The notes: a model not told the origin generated them from the letters alone. A DNA stretch of 64,000 nt from Falsiroseomonas sp051433195 (GCF_051433195.1 NZ_JBHMFT010000008.1:147850-211849); one strand, 5' to 3'; positions 1 to 9,246 are shown, counted from the stretch's first letter. Numbers and translations are program-made.

Positions 1-659
1 GGGCTGGTGACGGCGAGCGCCCGCAGGCGGCCGGCACGGACATGCTCCGCCACCTCCAGCACGTTGCTCACCATGAAGTCGAGCCGCCCGGCGATCAGGT
101 CCGTCTGGCCCTGCGGGCCGCTGCGGTAGGGCACGTGCTCCAGCGTCAGGCCGAAGGCCTCCTTCATGATCTGGTGCGCGGGCTGCCAGCCGGCCAGCGC
201 GGCGCTGCCGGTGTGCAATGGGGTGGCGGCGGCCTTGCCGCGGGCGACCAGCGCCGCCAGGTCGCGATCCGGCGAGGCGGCAGGCACCACCAGTGCATTC
301 GCCGAATTGCCGGCGAAGAACACGGCCGCGAAATCCCCGGCGGTGTCGAAGGGCAGCCTTGCATACAGGCCGGGCGCCACCGCATGCGCATTCGCGATCA
401 GCATGATGGTGTGCCCATCCGGCGCCGCCTTGGCGACGCGGTCGGAGGCGATGGTGCCGCCGGCGCCAGGCTGGTTCTGCACCACCATCGGCTGGCCGAG
501 CAGCGGTTGCATGCGCTCCGCGAAGGTCCGCGCGATGATGTCCGTCACACCACCGGCACCATAGCCCACCACGAGGGTCACAGGGCGCTCCGGGAAGCCC
601 TGCGCCCGCGCGGCGAAGGGCAAGGCAAGTCCGGCAGCGACCAAGATGCGGCGATGCAT
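1..659 (-). CDS. Bug/TctC-type tripartite tricarboxylate transporter receptor (3' end outside window)
   Basis: Periplasmic solute-binding protein of the Bug family, which normally delivers small carboxylates to a TctAB permease. The visible part starts with a short signal peptide ending at an Ala-Arg-Ala site, then shows the family pattern FPERPVTLVVGYGAGG, a VQNQPGAGG stretch and an AAPDGHT motif. The C-terminal part lies beyond base 1. The start is the ATG at 659, 5 nt after the stop of the upstream receptor gene, so the two form a tandem pair. No TctA or TctB gene is visible. The ligand cannot be inferred. Confidence 0.88.
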   Translation of the reverse strand, partial: MHRRILVAAGLALPFAARAQGFPERPVTLVVGYGAGGVTDIIARTFAERMQPLLGQPMVVQNQPGAGGTIASDRVAKAAPDGHTIMLIANAHAVAPGLYARLPFDTAGDFAAVFFAGNSANALVVPAASPDRDLAALVARGKAAATPLHTGSAALAGWQPAHQIMKEAFGLTLEHVPYRSGPQGQTDLIAGRLDFMVSNVLEVAEHVRAGRLRALAVTS

Positions 660-664
660 GCGGG

Positions 665-1645
665 TTACTCCACCACGATGTTCTGGGCGCGGGCTAGGTC
701 GCGGAAGGTGGCGAGTTCGCGTGCCATGAAGGCGCTGAAATCGGCCGGCGTGGTGTGCTGTGGCATCTCCAGCGAAAGCTGCGTGTAGCGCTGCACCGTC
801 TCCGGGCTGCGCAGGAAGGCCTGCGTCTCCGCCGACAGCCGCGCCAGGATCGGTGCCGGCGTGCCGGCCGGCGCGGCGAGGCCGTGCCAGGAGGCGAGTT
901 CCGCGCCGGGATAGGTCTCGTTCAGCGCGGGCAGGTCCGGGTAGGCCGGCATGCGGGCGGGTGCCGTCGTGGCCAGCGCGCGGATCTGGCCGTCGCGGAT
1001 CAGCTGCGTCGTGGTGGCCGCGACGTCGAGCGAGGCATCGATGGTGCCGGCCAGCAGCGCCTGCAACAGCGGCCCGCCGCCGGCGAAGGGCACATGCGTC
1101 ATGCGGATGCCGGCCTTCGCCATGAACAGCTCCATGCCGAGATGCAGCGAGGAGCCGACGCCGGAGGAGCCGAAGTTGATCGCCTCCGGACGTGCCTTCG
1201 CCGCCGCGACCAGGTCCGCCACCGTCTTCACATCCGGCAACTTGCGCGGGTTCACCAGCAGCAGGGCCGGCGTCACCGCCAAGTTCGAGATCGGGGCGAA
1301 ATCCTCGATCGGGCGATAGGGCAGCGGCACCTTGCGGACGGCGGGCAGGATGGCGTTGGCGGCGATGTTGATCATGCCCACGGCGGTGCCATCCGCCGGC
1401 GCCTTGGCCAGCGCATCCACGCCGATGGCGCTGCCGGCACCACCGCGATTCTCTACCACGAAGCCCTGGCCGAGGGCCGTCTGGAAATGCGCCGCCAGCA
1501 TGCGGCCGACCAGGTCCGCCGCGCCGCCGGGAGGGAACGGGATGATGAAGCGCACCGGCCGGCTCGGCCAGGCCGCCTGGGCCCGGGCGAGCGAGGGCGT
1601 GGCGAGGGCGGCGAGGCTGATTGCTGCGAGCTGGCGGCGGCGCAT
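665..1645 (-). CDS. Bug/TctC-type tripartite tricarboxylate transporter receptor
   Basis: Solute-binding receptor of 326 residues, a normal length for the Bug family. An N-terminal signal peptide (MRRRQLAAISL..., cleavage near residue 23) is followed by WPSRPVRFIIPFPPGG and VENRGGAGS, the ligand-loop signatures of the family. I chose the ATG at 1645 because a GGAGG-like ribosome site lies just upstream; a longer frame to 1708 has no such site. It is divergent from the IclR-lactonase fusion gene, with about 90 bp between them, so the IclR protein may control this receptor pair (inference). The ligand is unknown. Confidence 0.9.
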   Translation of the reverse strand: MRRRQLAAISLAALATPSLARAQAAWPSRPVRFIIPFPPGGAADLVGRMLAAHFQTALGQGFVVENRGGAGSAIGVDALAKAPADGTAVGMINIAANAILPAVRKVPLPYRPIEDFAPISNLAVTPALLLVNPRKLPDVKTVADLVAAAKARPEAINFGSSGVGSSLHLGMELFMAKAGIRMTHVPFAGGGPLLQALLAGTIDASLDVAATTTQLIRDGQIRALATTAPARMPAYPDLPALNETYPGAELASWHGLAAPAGTPAPILARLSAETQAFLRSPETVQRYTQLSLEMPQHTTPADFSAFMARELATFRDLARAQNIVVE

Positions 1646-1736
1646 CGGGACTTCCTCCGTTCCTTGGTGTCTTGCGTGACTTGGAACTTGGTTCCACGAT
1701 ATGGACACAACCGGAACCGGTCAATCGGGGAGACGC

Positions 1737-3446
1737 ATGGCGCGCAGCAGGCCGATGGAGGCGGAGGAGGACGCGGCTTCGGTGCCCGGCACCCAGGCGC
1801 TGACCCGCGGCATCGCGCTGCTCGGCCTGGTGGCCGATGCGCCCGCGCCGCTGCGCTTCGCCGAGATCGCCGACCGCGCCGGTCTGGCCCGCCCCACCGC
1901 GCATCGCATCCTGGCGGCGCTGGTCGAGGCGCGGTTGCTGCGGCACGAGCCGGCGACGCAGACCTACGCCCTCGGCGCCCGCTTCCTGGAAATGGCGCAT
2001 CGCGTCTGGGACGGCTTCGACCTGCGCGCCACCGCGGCACCGGAGCTGGAGCGCCTCGCCCGCCTGGCCGGGGAGACGGCGCGGCTGGCGGTGCTGGATG
2101 GCGATGGCGTGCTGTATGTCGACCAGCGCGATGCGGAGCAGGAGGCGGTGCGCCTGGTCAACCGCGTCGGCGCCCGCGCCCTGCCCCATGCCAGCGCCTG
2201 CGGCAAGGCGATGCTGGCGCAGCTTCCGGCGGCGGAGCGCCGCCTGCTGCTGGACCGTCTGATGCCGCTGGCCGCCCCCGGCCCGCGCAGCATCACCGAA
2301 TTGCCGGCCCTGGAACGGGAGTTGGCCCTGGTGGCGGCGCGGGGCTACGCGCTGTCGCTGGAGGAAGCGGCCGCCGGGGTGAATGCGGTGGCGGCCGCCG
2401 TGCTGGACCGCCGCGCGCGGCCGCTCGGCACCATCTGCCTCGTCGGCCCCGCTTTCCGGCTCGGCGAGGCACGGCTGCATGCGCTGGGGCGGGAGGTGAT
2501 GGAGGCGGCGCGCCGCATCTCCGGCAACGCCGCGCAATCCGCCATGACGCTGACCGTGGCGCCGCGCCCCGCCAGCGTGTCCGATGGCGTGACGCTGGCC
2601 GTTCGGGCGGAAGCGCTGCTGGGCGAAGGACCGCTGTGGCACGAGGGGCGGCTGCACTGGGTCGATATCCTGGCGCCCGCCGTGCATGTCAGCGACACTG
2701 TGACCGGCACCGATGCCGTGATCCCGGTGGAGGAGCTGGTGGCGGCCCTTGCACCGCGGCGTGGCGGCGGGCTGGTCGCCGCCGCGCGGTCCGGCCTGCG
2801 GCTGCTGGATGGCGCCGGGCTTGGCCGGGTATTGGCGGCACCGATCGCGGAAGGTGCCTCCCTGCGGCTGAACGATGGGAAATGCGACCGGGCCGGGCGC
2901 TTCTGGGTCGGCTCGCTGGCGCTGGATTCCACGCCGGATGCCGGCGCGCTGCACCGCATCGATGCGGAGGGCCAGGTGCGGGTGATGCAGGCCGGGCTGC
3001 ATGTCGCCAACGGCATCGGCTTCAGCCCGGATGATGCGCGGCTGTACCTGGCCGACAGCGGCCGCCGCCGCATCGACGTGTTCGACTTCGACCTCGCCGC
3101 CGGCACCGTCGCCAACCGCCGCCCCTTCGTCGCCTTCGCGGAAGGCGAGGGCGTGCCGGATGGGCTGACGGTTGATGCCGAGGGTGGAGTCTGGGTGGCG
3201 CTGTGGGATGGCTGGCGCGTCGCCCGCTACCGGCCGGACGGTACGCTGGATCGCGCGGTGAACCTGCCGGTGCCGCGCCCGACGAGCTGCGCCTTCGGCG
3301 GCAGGGATCTCGCCACGCTGTTCGTCACCAGTGCGCGCGTGCGGCTTTCCGCCGCCGAACTCGCGGAGGCGCCGCTTTCCGGCTCCGTCTTCGCCATCGA
3401 TACGGGCGGCGCGCGTGGCCTGCCCGAACCCTGCTTCAACGGCTGA
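1737..3446 (+). CDS. IclR-family regulator fused to SMP-30/gluconolactonase-like domain
   Basis: A single 569-residue frame with two complete modules. Residues about 20-80 are an IclR winged helix (FAEIADRAGLARPTAHRIL) and about 85-260 the IclR effector-binding domain. Residues about 280-560 are a six-bladed SMP-30/gluconolactonase/LRE propeller. Its expected metal ligands are present: Glu in GEGPLWHEG, Asn in VANGIGFS and Asp in VPDGLTVD. The predicted roles are transcription control and lactone hydrolysis in sugar-acid catabolism. The ATG at 1737 has a GGGGAGA site; a start at 1701 is possible but less likely. The DapA-like and enolase-superfamily genes follow directly, which fits an aldonate/lactone pathway. 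I see no stop or frameshift at the domain junction, so this looks like a true fusion. Confidence 0.88.
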   Translation: MARSRPMEAEEDAASVPGTQALTRGIALLGLVADAPAPLRFAEIADRAGLARPTAHRILAALVEARLLRHEPATQTYALGARFLEMAHRVWDGFDLRATAAPELERLARLAGETARLAVLDGDGVLYVDQRDAEQEAVRLVNRVGARALPHASACGKAMLAQLPAAERRLLLDRLMPLAAPGPRSITELPALERELALVAARGYALSLEEAAAGVNAVAAAVLDRRARPLGTICLVGPAFRLGEARLHALGREVMEAARRISGNAAQSAMTLTVAPRPASVSDGVTLAVRAEALLGEGPLWHEGRLHWVDILAPAVHVSDTVTGTDAVIPVEELVAALAPRRGGGLVAAARSGLRLLDGAGLGRVLAAPIAEGASLRLNDGKCDRAGRFWVGSLALDSTPDAGALHRIDAEGQVRVMQAGLHVANGIGFSPDDARLYLADSGRRRIDVFDFDLAAGTVANRRPFVAFAEGEGVPDGLTVDAEGGVWVALWDGWRVARYRPDGTLDRAVNLPVPRPTSCAFGGRDLATLFVTSARVRLSAAELAEAPLSGSVFAIDTGGARGLPEPCFNG

Positions 3447-3452
3447 GGATCC

Positions 3453-4373
3453 TTGTCCGTCATGACCAAGCTGTCCGGCGTCTTCCCGGTGCTGCCGACT
3501 CCCTTCACGCCGGAGGATGCAGTGGATGAGCCGGCGTTCCGGCGGCTGATCGACTTCGCCGTGGAATCCGGCGTCGATGGCGTGGTGTTTCCCGGCATGG
3601 CCAGCGAGGTGGAGACAATGAGCGCCGCGGAACGCGGGCAGATGGTCGCCGTGCTCGGCGCGCATCTCGCCGGACGGCTGCCCTTCATCGTTGGCGCCTC
3701 GCATGCTGATCCGGCCGAAAGCGCGGCGCGGGCGCGGGAAGGCATGGCGGTCGGCGCCACCTGCGCCATGATCATGGCGCCGCCGCAGGCCGGGCAGGAT
3801 GTGGCGAAGCAGGTCGCCTTCTACACGGCGGTGGCGGCGGCCGCGCCGGGCCTGGTCATCATGCTGCAGAACGCCCCTGCGCCGAACGGTGCGGCGCTGT
3901 CGCCGGAGGCGGTGGCGGCGGTGGCGGCGGCGGTGCCGGCGATCCGCTACGTGAAGGAGGAAACGCTGCCCTGCGGCCAGCACGTCACCCGCATCCTGGC
4001 CGCTGCCTCCGGCGGGCTGGATGGCGTGATGGGCGGCGCCGGCGCGCGCTTCGTGCTCGATGAACTGGCACGCGGGGCCAACGGCACCATGCCGGCGCTG
4101 GAACTGGCCGATGCGCATGCGGCGCTGTGGCGGGCCTGGACGCGTGGCGACCGCGCGGAGGCGCGGCGCATCTATACCGCGACGCTGCCGCTGCTGATGC
4201 TGCAGATGACGTTCCGCGTCCGTGCGACAAAGGAAGTGCTGCGCCGCCGTGGCCTGCTGGAACATGTGGGCGCACGCGCGGCCGGGCCACGTTTCGATGC
4301 GGGAGACCTCGCGGAACTGTCCGAACTGATCGCGACCGCAGCGCCGACGATGACCATGCACAAGCCGCGATGA
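3453..4373 (+). CDS. DapA/NAL-family aldolase or lyase
   Basis: A TIM-barrel protein of 303-306 residues from the dihydrodipicolinate synthase / N-acetylneuraminate lyase family. The Schiff-base lysine is visible in IRYVKEE. The usual Tyr of the YNxP motif is replaced (LQNAPAPNG) and the GTTGE motif is altered to a GMASEVE stretch, so it is unlikely to be true DapA. A sugar-acid aldolase or dehydratase fits the neighbourhood better. The start is either TTG 3453, close to GAGG, or ATG 3462. Its stop overlaps the next start as ATGA, which implies translational coupling. Confidence 0.85.
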   Translation: MSVMTKLSGVFPVLPTPFTPEDAVDEPAFRRLIDFAVESGVDGVVFPGMASEVETMSAAERGQMVAVLGAHLAGRLPFIVGASHADPAESAARAREGMAVGATCAMIMAPPQAGQDVAKQVAFYTAVAAAAPGLVIMLQNAPAPNGAALSPEAVAAVAAAVPAIRYVKEETLPCGQHVTRILAAASGGLDGVMGGAGARFVLDELARGANGTMPALELADAHAALWRAWTRGDRAEARRIYTATLPLLMLQMTFRVRATKEVLRRRGLLEHVGARAAGPRFDAGDLAELSELIATAAPTMTMHKPR

Positions 4374-5554
4374 CACGCGCCGATCGCATCACGCGGGTCA
4401 CCGCGCATGTCATCGCCATCCCGCGCGACGTGCCCTATCTCGGCCCGCTGCGCGACGGCGAATGCGTCAATCGCGCGGGCTACATCGTCCGCCTCGGCAA
4501 CCGCACGCTGTACCCGACGCAGGACCGCAGCATCGTGCTGCGCATCGACACGGAACATGGCCTGACGGGCTGGGGCGAGACCTATGGCATCGTGGCGCCG
4601 GAGGCGGTGCGCGCCATCGTGGACGACGTGCTGGCGCCGGTCCTGGAAGGCCGCGACCCCTCCGCACCGGCCGTGATCCACGAGGATCTGTACGACCTGA
4701 TGCGCGTACGCGGATTCTTCGGCGGCTTCTACCTGGACGCGCTGGCGGCCGTGGACATCGCACTGTGGGACCTGCTCGGGCGGCGGCTCGGCGTACCGGT
4801 CTCGACGCTGCTGGGCGGGCGGCGGCACGCGCGCATTCCCGCCTACGTCTCCGGCCTGCCCCGCGCCACGCTGTCCGAGCGCGTGGATTTCGCACGAGAC
4901 TGGCAGGCGCGCGGCTTCGCCGGCTTCAAATTCGCCGCCGTCGTCGCCGATGACGGGGCGGAGGCGGAGATCGCGGCGCTGCGCGAGGGCCTCGGCCCGA
5001 AGGCCGCCATCATGGCGGACCTGCACTGGAAGAACGGCGCCACCGAGGCGATTCGCCTGATCCGCCGCCTGGAACCGCACGGCCTCGCCTTCGCCGAAGC
5101 GCCCTGCGCGCCGGAGGACATCCAGGGCGTGGCGGAGGTGGCGCGCGGCGTCGGCGTGCCGGTGGCGCTGGGCGAGGAACTGCGCACCGTCTTCGAATGG
5201 CTGCCGCGGCTGCAGCAGCGCTGCATGGCGATCGGCCAGCCGGAGATGGGCCACACCGGCATCACCGAGTTTTCCCGGATCGGCGCCCTGTGCCATGCGC
5301 ACCATGTGGCGGTGATGCCGCATGCGGCGATAGGCATCGGCCTGTTCATGGCGGCGAGCCTGCAGGCCGCCAGCACCTTGCAGAAGCTGCCCTGGCACGA
5401 ATACCAGCACAGCATCTTCGACCCGAACCTGCGCCTGACCCAGCCGACCGGCAGCGCCCACATGCAATGCCAGGCCGGGTTCTACACACTGCCGGATGGG
5501 CCGGGGCTCGGCGTCGAGCCCTCCGCGGCGCTGCTGGCCGAGATGGAGGCGTAG
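4370..5554 (+). CDS. Mandelate racemase / enolase-superfamily dehydratase
   Basis: A 394-residue enolase-superfamily enzyme. These enzymes abstract the proton alpha to a carboxylate, and most members next to DapA-like aldolases are sugar-acid dehydratases. The barrel has the metal-binding series Asp (IMADLHWKNG), Glu (AFAEAPCAPED) and Glu (ALGEELRTV), a GFKF strand where the catalytic Lys is expected, and a late His in AVMPHAAIGIG. Substrate cannot be read from sequence. It starts at ATG 4370, overlapping the previous stop by 4 bp. A short convergent gap separates it from the dehalogenase gene. Confidence 0.88.
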   Translation: MTRADRITRVTAHVIAIPRDVPYLGPLRDGECVNRAGYIVRLGNRTLYPTQDRSIVLRIDTEHGLTGWGETYGIVAPEAVRAIVDDVLAPVLEGRDPSAPAVIHEDLYDLMRVRGFFGGFYLDALAAVDIALWDLLGRRLGVPVSTLLGGRRHARIPAYVSGLPRATLSERVDFARDWQARGFAGFKFAAVVADDGAEAEIAALREGLGPKAAIMADLHWKNGATEAIRLIRRLEPHGLAFAEAPCAPEDIQGVAEVARGVGVPVALGEELRTVFEWLPRLQQRCMAIGQPEMGHTGITEFSRIGALCHAHHVAVMPHAAIGIGLFMAASLQAASTLQKLPWHEYQHSIFDPNLRLTQPTGSAHMQCQAGFYTLPDGPGLGVEPSAALLAEMEA

Positions 5555-5573
5555 CGACCGGCCGGCCGCGTGT

Positions 5574-6269
5574 TCAGGCTGCACCCAGCAGCGCGGGCAA
5601 TTCGGCGAGGCTGCGGATCTCGTGGTCCGGCGCGCCCGGCAGCCGTTCCCGCCGCTGGCCGTAGCGGTTGCACCAGGCCACGCGCATGCCGAAGGCCGAT
5701 GCGGCATAAGCGTCCCAGGCGTTGGAGGATTGAAAGGCGATCGCCTCCGCCGGCACGCCGAGGCGCGTGACCGCAAGCTGGTAGATGTGGGCATCCGGCT
5801 TGAAGCTGCGCACCTCCTCCACCGACAGCACGTGGTCGAGCAGCTTGTCCAGGCCGGCGCCCTGCACCGCGTCGCGCAGCATGTCCGGCGATCCGTTGGA
5901 CAGGATGGCGGTGACGAAGCCGGCCTGCTTCAGGCGGCGCAGCACATCCGGCACCTCGGGGAAGGTGCCCAACGTCCGGTACAGGTTCATCAGGCGATCC
6001 CGCAGCGCGCCGTCCTGCGGCAGGCCCAGGGTCTCGAGCGCGTAATCCAGCGCATCCCCGGTCACCTGCCAAAACGGCACGTAGCGGCCCTGCAACCCGC
6101 GCAGCCAGGAATACTGCAACTGCTTGTCGCGCCACAGCACGGTCAGCGGGCCGGCCTTGTCGCCCAGCACATCGGCACAGCCTGAAGCAGCGCTGGCAAA
6201 ATCAAACAGCGTGCCATAGGCGTCGAAGACGCAGGCGCGGATGCCGCTGAAAGGAGCGCCGCGGGTCAT
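5574..6269 (-). CDS. Haloacid dehalogenase, type II (HAD superfamily)
   Basis: A 231-residue HAD hydrolase with the L-2-haloacid dehalogenase pattern. The nucleophile Asp is in VFDAYGTLFD, an Arg precedes the cap (LLWRDKQLQYSWLR region), motif II is LSNGS, motif III Lys is in FKPDAHIY, and the SSNAWDAYAA segment carries the acidic end. These enzymes release halide from 2-haloacids by inversion. Physiological substrate here is uncertain because the family also includes plain phosphatases. It is the last gene of the minus-strand run beginning at 10638, with 17 nt between it and the Bug receptor. Confidence 0.85.
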   Translation of the reverse strand: MTRGAPFSGIRACVFDAYGTLFDFASAASGCADVLGDKAGPLTVLWRDKQLQYSWLRGLQGRYVPFWQVTGDALDYALETLGLPQDGALRDRLMNLYRTLGTFPEVPDVLRRLKQAGFVTAILSNGSPDMLRDAVQGAGLDKLLDHVLSVEEVRSFKPDAHIYQLAVTRLGVPAEAIAFQSSNAWDAYAASAFGMRVAWCNRYGQRRERLPGAPDHEIRSLAELPALLGAA

Positions 6270-6286
6270 GGCTCAGCTTCGCTCCC

Positions 6287-7270
6287 TCACTCCGCCTTGA
6301 TGCCGAGGCGCTGGATGATTTCGCCGAAGCGCGCCCGCTGCCCCTGCATGAAGCTGCCGAAGGCCTCCGGCGCCAGCGCCAGCGGCTCCGCGTTCAGCAC
6401 CTCCAGCGTCGCGGCCAGGGCGGGGCCCGCCACCGCCTCGCGCAGGATGCCGTTCAGGCGCGCGATGATCTCGGGCGGCGTGCCCTTCGGCGCGGTGACG
6501 CCGAACCAGCTGCTGATCTCGAAATCCGGCACGCCGGCCTCGATCATCGTCGGAAATTCCGGCGCGAAGCGGGTGCGCTCCCGCGTCGTGACGGCCAGGC
6601 CGCGCACGGCACCTGATCGTACATGCGGCAGGATCTGCGGCGTGTTGTCGAAGGCAATCTGGATGCGGCCGGCCAGCAGGTCCTGCAGCATCAGCGACCC
6701 GCCGCGATAGGGCACATGGACGATGTCCACGCCGGCGATCGACTTGAACAACTCGCCGGCAAGATGCACCGACCCGCCGGTTCCGGCCGAGCCGAAGTTC
6801 AGACGGCCCGGATTGGCGCGGCAATGCGCCACGAGTTCCGCGATGGTGGTGGCGGGGACGGAGGGATGCACCACCGCCATGCTGCCGATCTGCGCGAAGG
6901 ACCCCACCGGCGCCACATCCGCCACGCCGTCATAGCCGGGGTTGGGGTACAGCAACGGCCCGGTGATGTGGGTCGAGGGCGCTGCGAAGGCGAGCGTGTA
7001 GCCATCCGCCGGCGCCGTCACCGCCTGCCGCGTGCCCGCTGTGCCGCCGGCGCCGCCGCGATTGTCGACGAAGACATTCTGGCCAAGTCCGGCGCTCAGC
7101 ACCTCCGCCACGATCCGCCCCATGCGGTCCGACAGCCCGCCGGCCGGGAAGGCCACCACCAGGCGCACCGGGCGGCTTGGCCAGGTGGATTGGGCAAGCG
7201 CTGGCGTGGCGAGCAGGCCCGTGGTCAGCAGGCCGGCGGGCAGCAAGCCCAGTGCGCGGCGGGTCAGCAT
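6287..7270 (-). CDS. Bug/TctC-type tripartite tricarboxylate transporter receptor
   Basis: A 327-residue periplasmic receptor. It has a long hydrophobic signal peptide ending near ALAQ (residue 26), then WPSRPVRLVVAFPAGG, VDNRGGAGG and the APADGYT motif. I chose ATG 7270 because AGGAG lies 7 nt upstream; ATG 7291 is an alternative. It is the third such receptor in the window and again has no membrane partner nearby. It lies downstream of a C-S lyase and a sulfurtransferase, so a sulfur-containing organic acid is one possible ligand (inference only). Confidence 0.9.
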   Translation of the reverse strand: MLTRRALGLLPAGLLTTGLLATPALAQSTWPSRPVRLVVAFPAGGLSDRMGRIVAEVLSAGLGQNVFVDNRGGAGGTAGTRQAVTAPADGYTLAFAAPSTHITGPLLYPNPGYDGVADVAPVGSFAQIGSMAVVHPSVPATTIAELVAHCRANPGRLNFGSAGTGGSVHLAGELFKSIAGVDIVHVPYRGGSLMLQDLLAGRIQIAFDNTPQILPHVRSGAVRGLAVTTRERTRFAPEFPTMIEAGVPDFEISSWFGVTAPKGTPPEIIARLNGILREAVAGPALAATLEVLNAEPLALAPEAFGSFMQGQRARFGEIIQRLGIKAE

Positions 7271-7301
7271 GGGCCATCTCCTGCGGATCATCTTGAGGGC
7301 G

Positions 7302-8417
7302 TCATGTTGGGATGCAGGCGGCGATGCGCGCAATGCCCTCGTCCAGCAAATCGCGCGGGCAGCCGAAGTTCAGTCGTGCGAAGCCCGGCGCGCCGAAATC
7401 CGCACCCGGGTTCAGCGCGACCCGCCCCTGCTCCAGCAGCACCCGCGCCGGATCGGGACCGAGCCCGGCCTCGCGCAGGTCGAGCCAGGCGAGGAAGGTG
7501 GCCTCCGGCGCCGAGACACGCAGGCCCGGCAGGCGGCCCAGACGCTGCACCAGGTGGTCGCGATTGGCTTGCAGGTAAGACACCAGCGCATCGAGCCAGC
7601 CGTCGCATTGCGTGAAGGCCGCCTGCATCGCCAGCAGCCCCAGGCCGCTGCCCTGGTCCACCATGCCGAGCCGGCAGGTCTGCACGCGGTCGCGCAGCGC
7701 CGCGTCCTGGATGATGGCGAAGGCGATCTTCAGGCCGGCGATGTTGAAGGCCTTGCCCGGCGACATCAGCGTGACCGTGCGCGCCGCGACCTCCGGTGCC
7801 AGTGAGGCGATCGGCACGTGCCGGCGGCCGTCGAACAGCAGGTCGCAATGGATCTCGTCGGAGATGATCCAGGCCCCGGCCGAAAGGCACGCCTGCGCCA
7901 ACGCCTCCAGCTCCGCCCGCGAGAAGACATGGCCGGTCGGGTTGTGCGGGTTACACAGCAGGAAGGCATCGTCGCGCGTCATCGCCCGGCGCAGCGCTGC
8001 CGCATCGGCCTCAACCGGCAGCGGAGCGTCGCGCAGGCCCCAATGCGCGGCGACGGCGCGGATCGGCGGGTAGGTCGGCGCGTGATAGTGCAGGCCGCCG
8101 CCCGCCGGCACCAAGGCGCGCGCGGCCATGTTGAAGCCCGGCACCACGCCGGGCAGCAGCACCACATGCTCCGGCGACACGGCCCAGCCATAACGCGCGC
8201 CCATCCGGTCCGCGATCACCCGCCTCACCTGGTCTGGCACCGCGGCATAGCCGAAGACCGGGTGCCGCAGGCGCTCCGCCAGCGCTTCCGCGATGGGCGA
8301 GGCCACCGGCACATCCATGTCCGCCACCCACATCGGCAGCACGTCCGGCGCATAGCGCGACCACTTGGTGGAATCGGTGCCGAGGCGCGGCGGCGCGCCG
8401 GCGAAATCCGGCGTCAC
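7302..8417 (-). CDS. MalY/PatB-type PLP aminotransferase, probable cystathionine beta-lyase
   Basis: A fold-type I PLP enzyme of 371 residues. The N-terminal WSRYAPDVLPMWVADMD segment is characteristic of the MalY/PatB branch, which cleaves C-S bonds of cystathionine or other cysteine conjugates. The PLP lysine is in MSPGKAFNIAGLK, preceded by NPHNPTGHVF and IISDEIHCDL. The start is GTG 8417, chosen because GTGA overlaps the stop of the sulfurtransferase gene; an upstream frame to 8474 would run into that gene. Being coupled to a rhodanese suggests that sulfide or persulfide released here is handled by its neighbour. Confidence 0.87.
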   Translation of the reverse strand: MTPDFAGAPPRLGTDSTKWSRYAPDVLPMWVADMDVPVASPIAEALAERLRHPVFGYAAVPDQVRRVIADRMGARYGWAVSPEHVVLLPGVVPGFNMAARALVPAGGGLHYHAPTYPPIRAVAAHWGLRDAPLPVEADAAALRRAMTRDDAFLLCNPHNPTGHVFSRAELEALAQACLSAGAWIISDEIHCDLLFDGRRHVPIASLAPEVAARTVTLMSPGKAFNIAGLKIAFAIIQDAALRDRVQTCRLGMVDQGSGLGLLAMQAAFTQCDGWLDALVSYLQANRDHLVQRLGRLPGLRVSAPEATFLAWLDLREAGLGPDPARVLLEQGRVALNPGADFGAPGFARLNFGCPRDLLDEGIARIAACIPT

Positions 8418-9244
8418 AGCGGCCGTCCCCCGATGACCACGGGCCGCGCCGGGTCGGCCGCCCAGGCGGACCACGATCCGGGAAACATCGCCGCCTCGAT
8501 GCCGATGGAGGCCAGCGCCAGCACCGAATGCGCGGCGGAGATGCCGGCCCCGCAGGACACGCCGACCGGGCTGGCCCCGTCCGCGCCCAGCGCCCCATAC
8601 AGGTGCCGCAGCGTCGCAGCCTCCGCGAAATGCCCGGCCTCCGTCAGCGCATCCGCCGCCGGCGCGCTGACCGAGCCTGGGATGTGCCCGCGCCGCGGTT
8701 CGCCCGGCCCGCCGATGTAGTTCACCCGCACCCGGCTATCGAGCAGCAGCCCGCCCCGCGCCAGCGCCGCCGCGGCATCCGCATCGAGCACCGGCAGGTG
8801 CCCGGGCGTGAGCGTGACCTCGCCCGGCTGCGGGCGCCCCGGCTCCCGCGCCACGGGCAGTCCCGCCGCCTGCCAGGCCGCGAAGCCGCCATCCAGCAGC
8901 CGCACATCGGCGAGCCCGGCCCAGCGCAGCACCCACCAGGCGCGCGCGGCCACCAGCCCGCGATCATGGTCGTACACCACCACCGGCAGGCTGTGCCGCA
9001 GCCCCCAGCGCCGAGCGTGGCGCTGCAATTCCGCGATGTCGGGCAGTGGCCGGCTGCCCCGCGTGCCGCCGCCGGGGGAGGCGAGTTCCGTCGGCAGATC
9101 CACATCCACCGCACCCGCAATCCGCGGCGCGCCCGCCCAGTCGCCGGGGCCGTTGCGGATGGCCAGCAGGGCAACCGGCGCGCCTTCCGCCAGCATCCGC
9201 CCGAGCGCCGCGGCCGTCACCAGCACCTTGTCGCGCGCGTCCAT
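8414..9244 (-). CDS. Two-domain rhodanese (thiosulfate / mercaptopyruvate sulfurtransferase)
   Basis: A 276-residue protein with tandem rhodanese domains. The N-terminal domain ends in a DGGFAAWQAAGLP signature and is the inactive copy. The C-terminal domain carries the catalytic Cys in VSCGAGISAAHS, with a loop that differs from the CGSGVTA of typical mercaptopyruvate sulfurtransferases. It moves sulfane sulfur from thiosulfate or 3-mercaptopyruvate to an acceptor. It is 2 nt from the upstream binding-protein gene and overlaps the MalY-like gene by 4 bp, so these are one operon. Confidence 0.87.
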   Translation of the reverse strand: MDARDKVLVTAAALGRMLAEGAPVALLAIRNGPGDWAGAPRIAGAVDVDLPTELASPGGGTRGSRPLPDIAELQRHARRWGLRHSLPVVVYDHDRGLVAARAWWVLRWAGLADVRLLDGGFAAWQAAGLPVAREPGRPQPGEVTLTPGHLPVLDADAAAALARGGLLLDSRVRVNYIGGPGEPRRGHIPGSVSAPAADALTEAGHFAEAATLRHLYGALGADGASPVGVSCGAGISAAHSVLALASIGIEAAMFPGSWSAWAADPARPVVIGGRPL

Positions 9245-9246
9245 CC

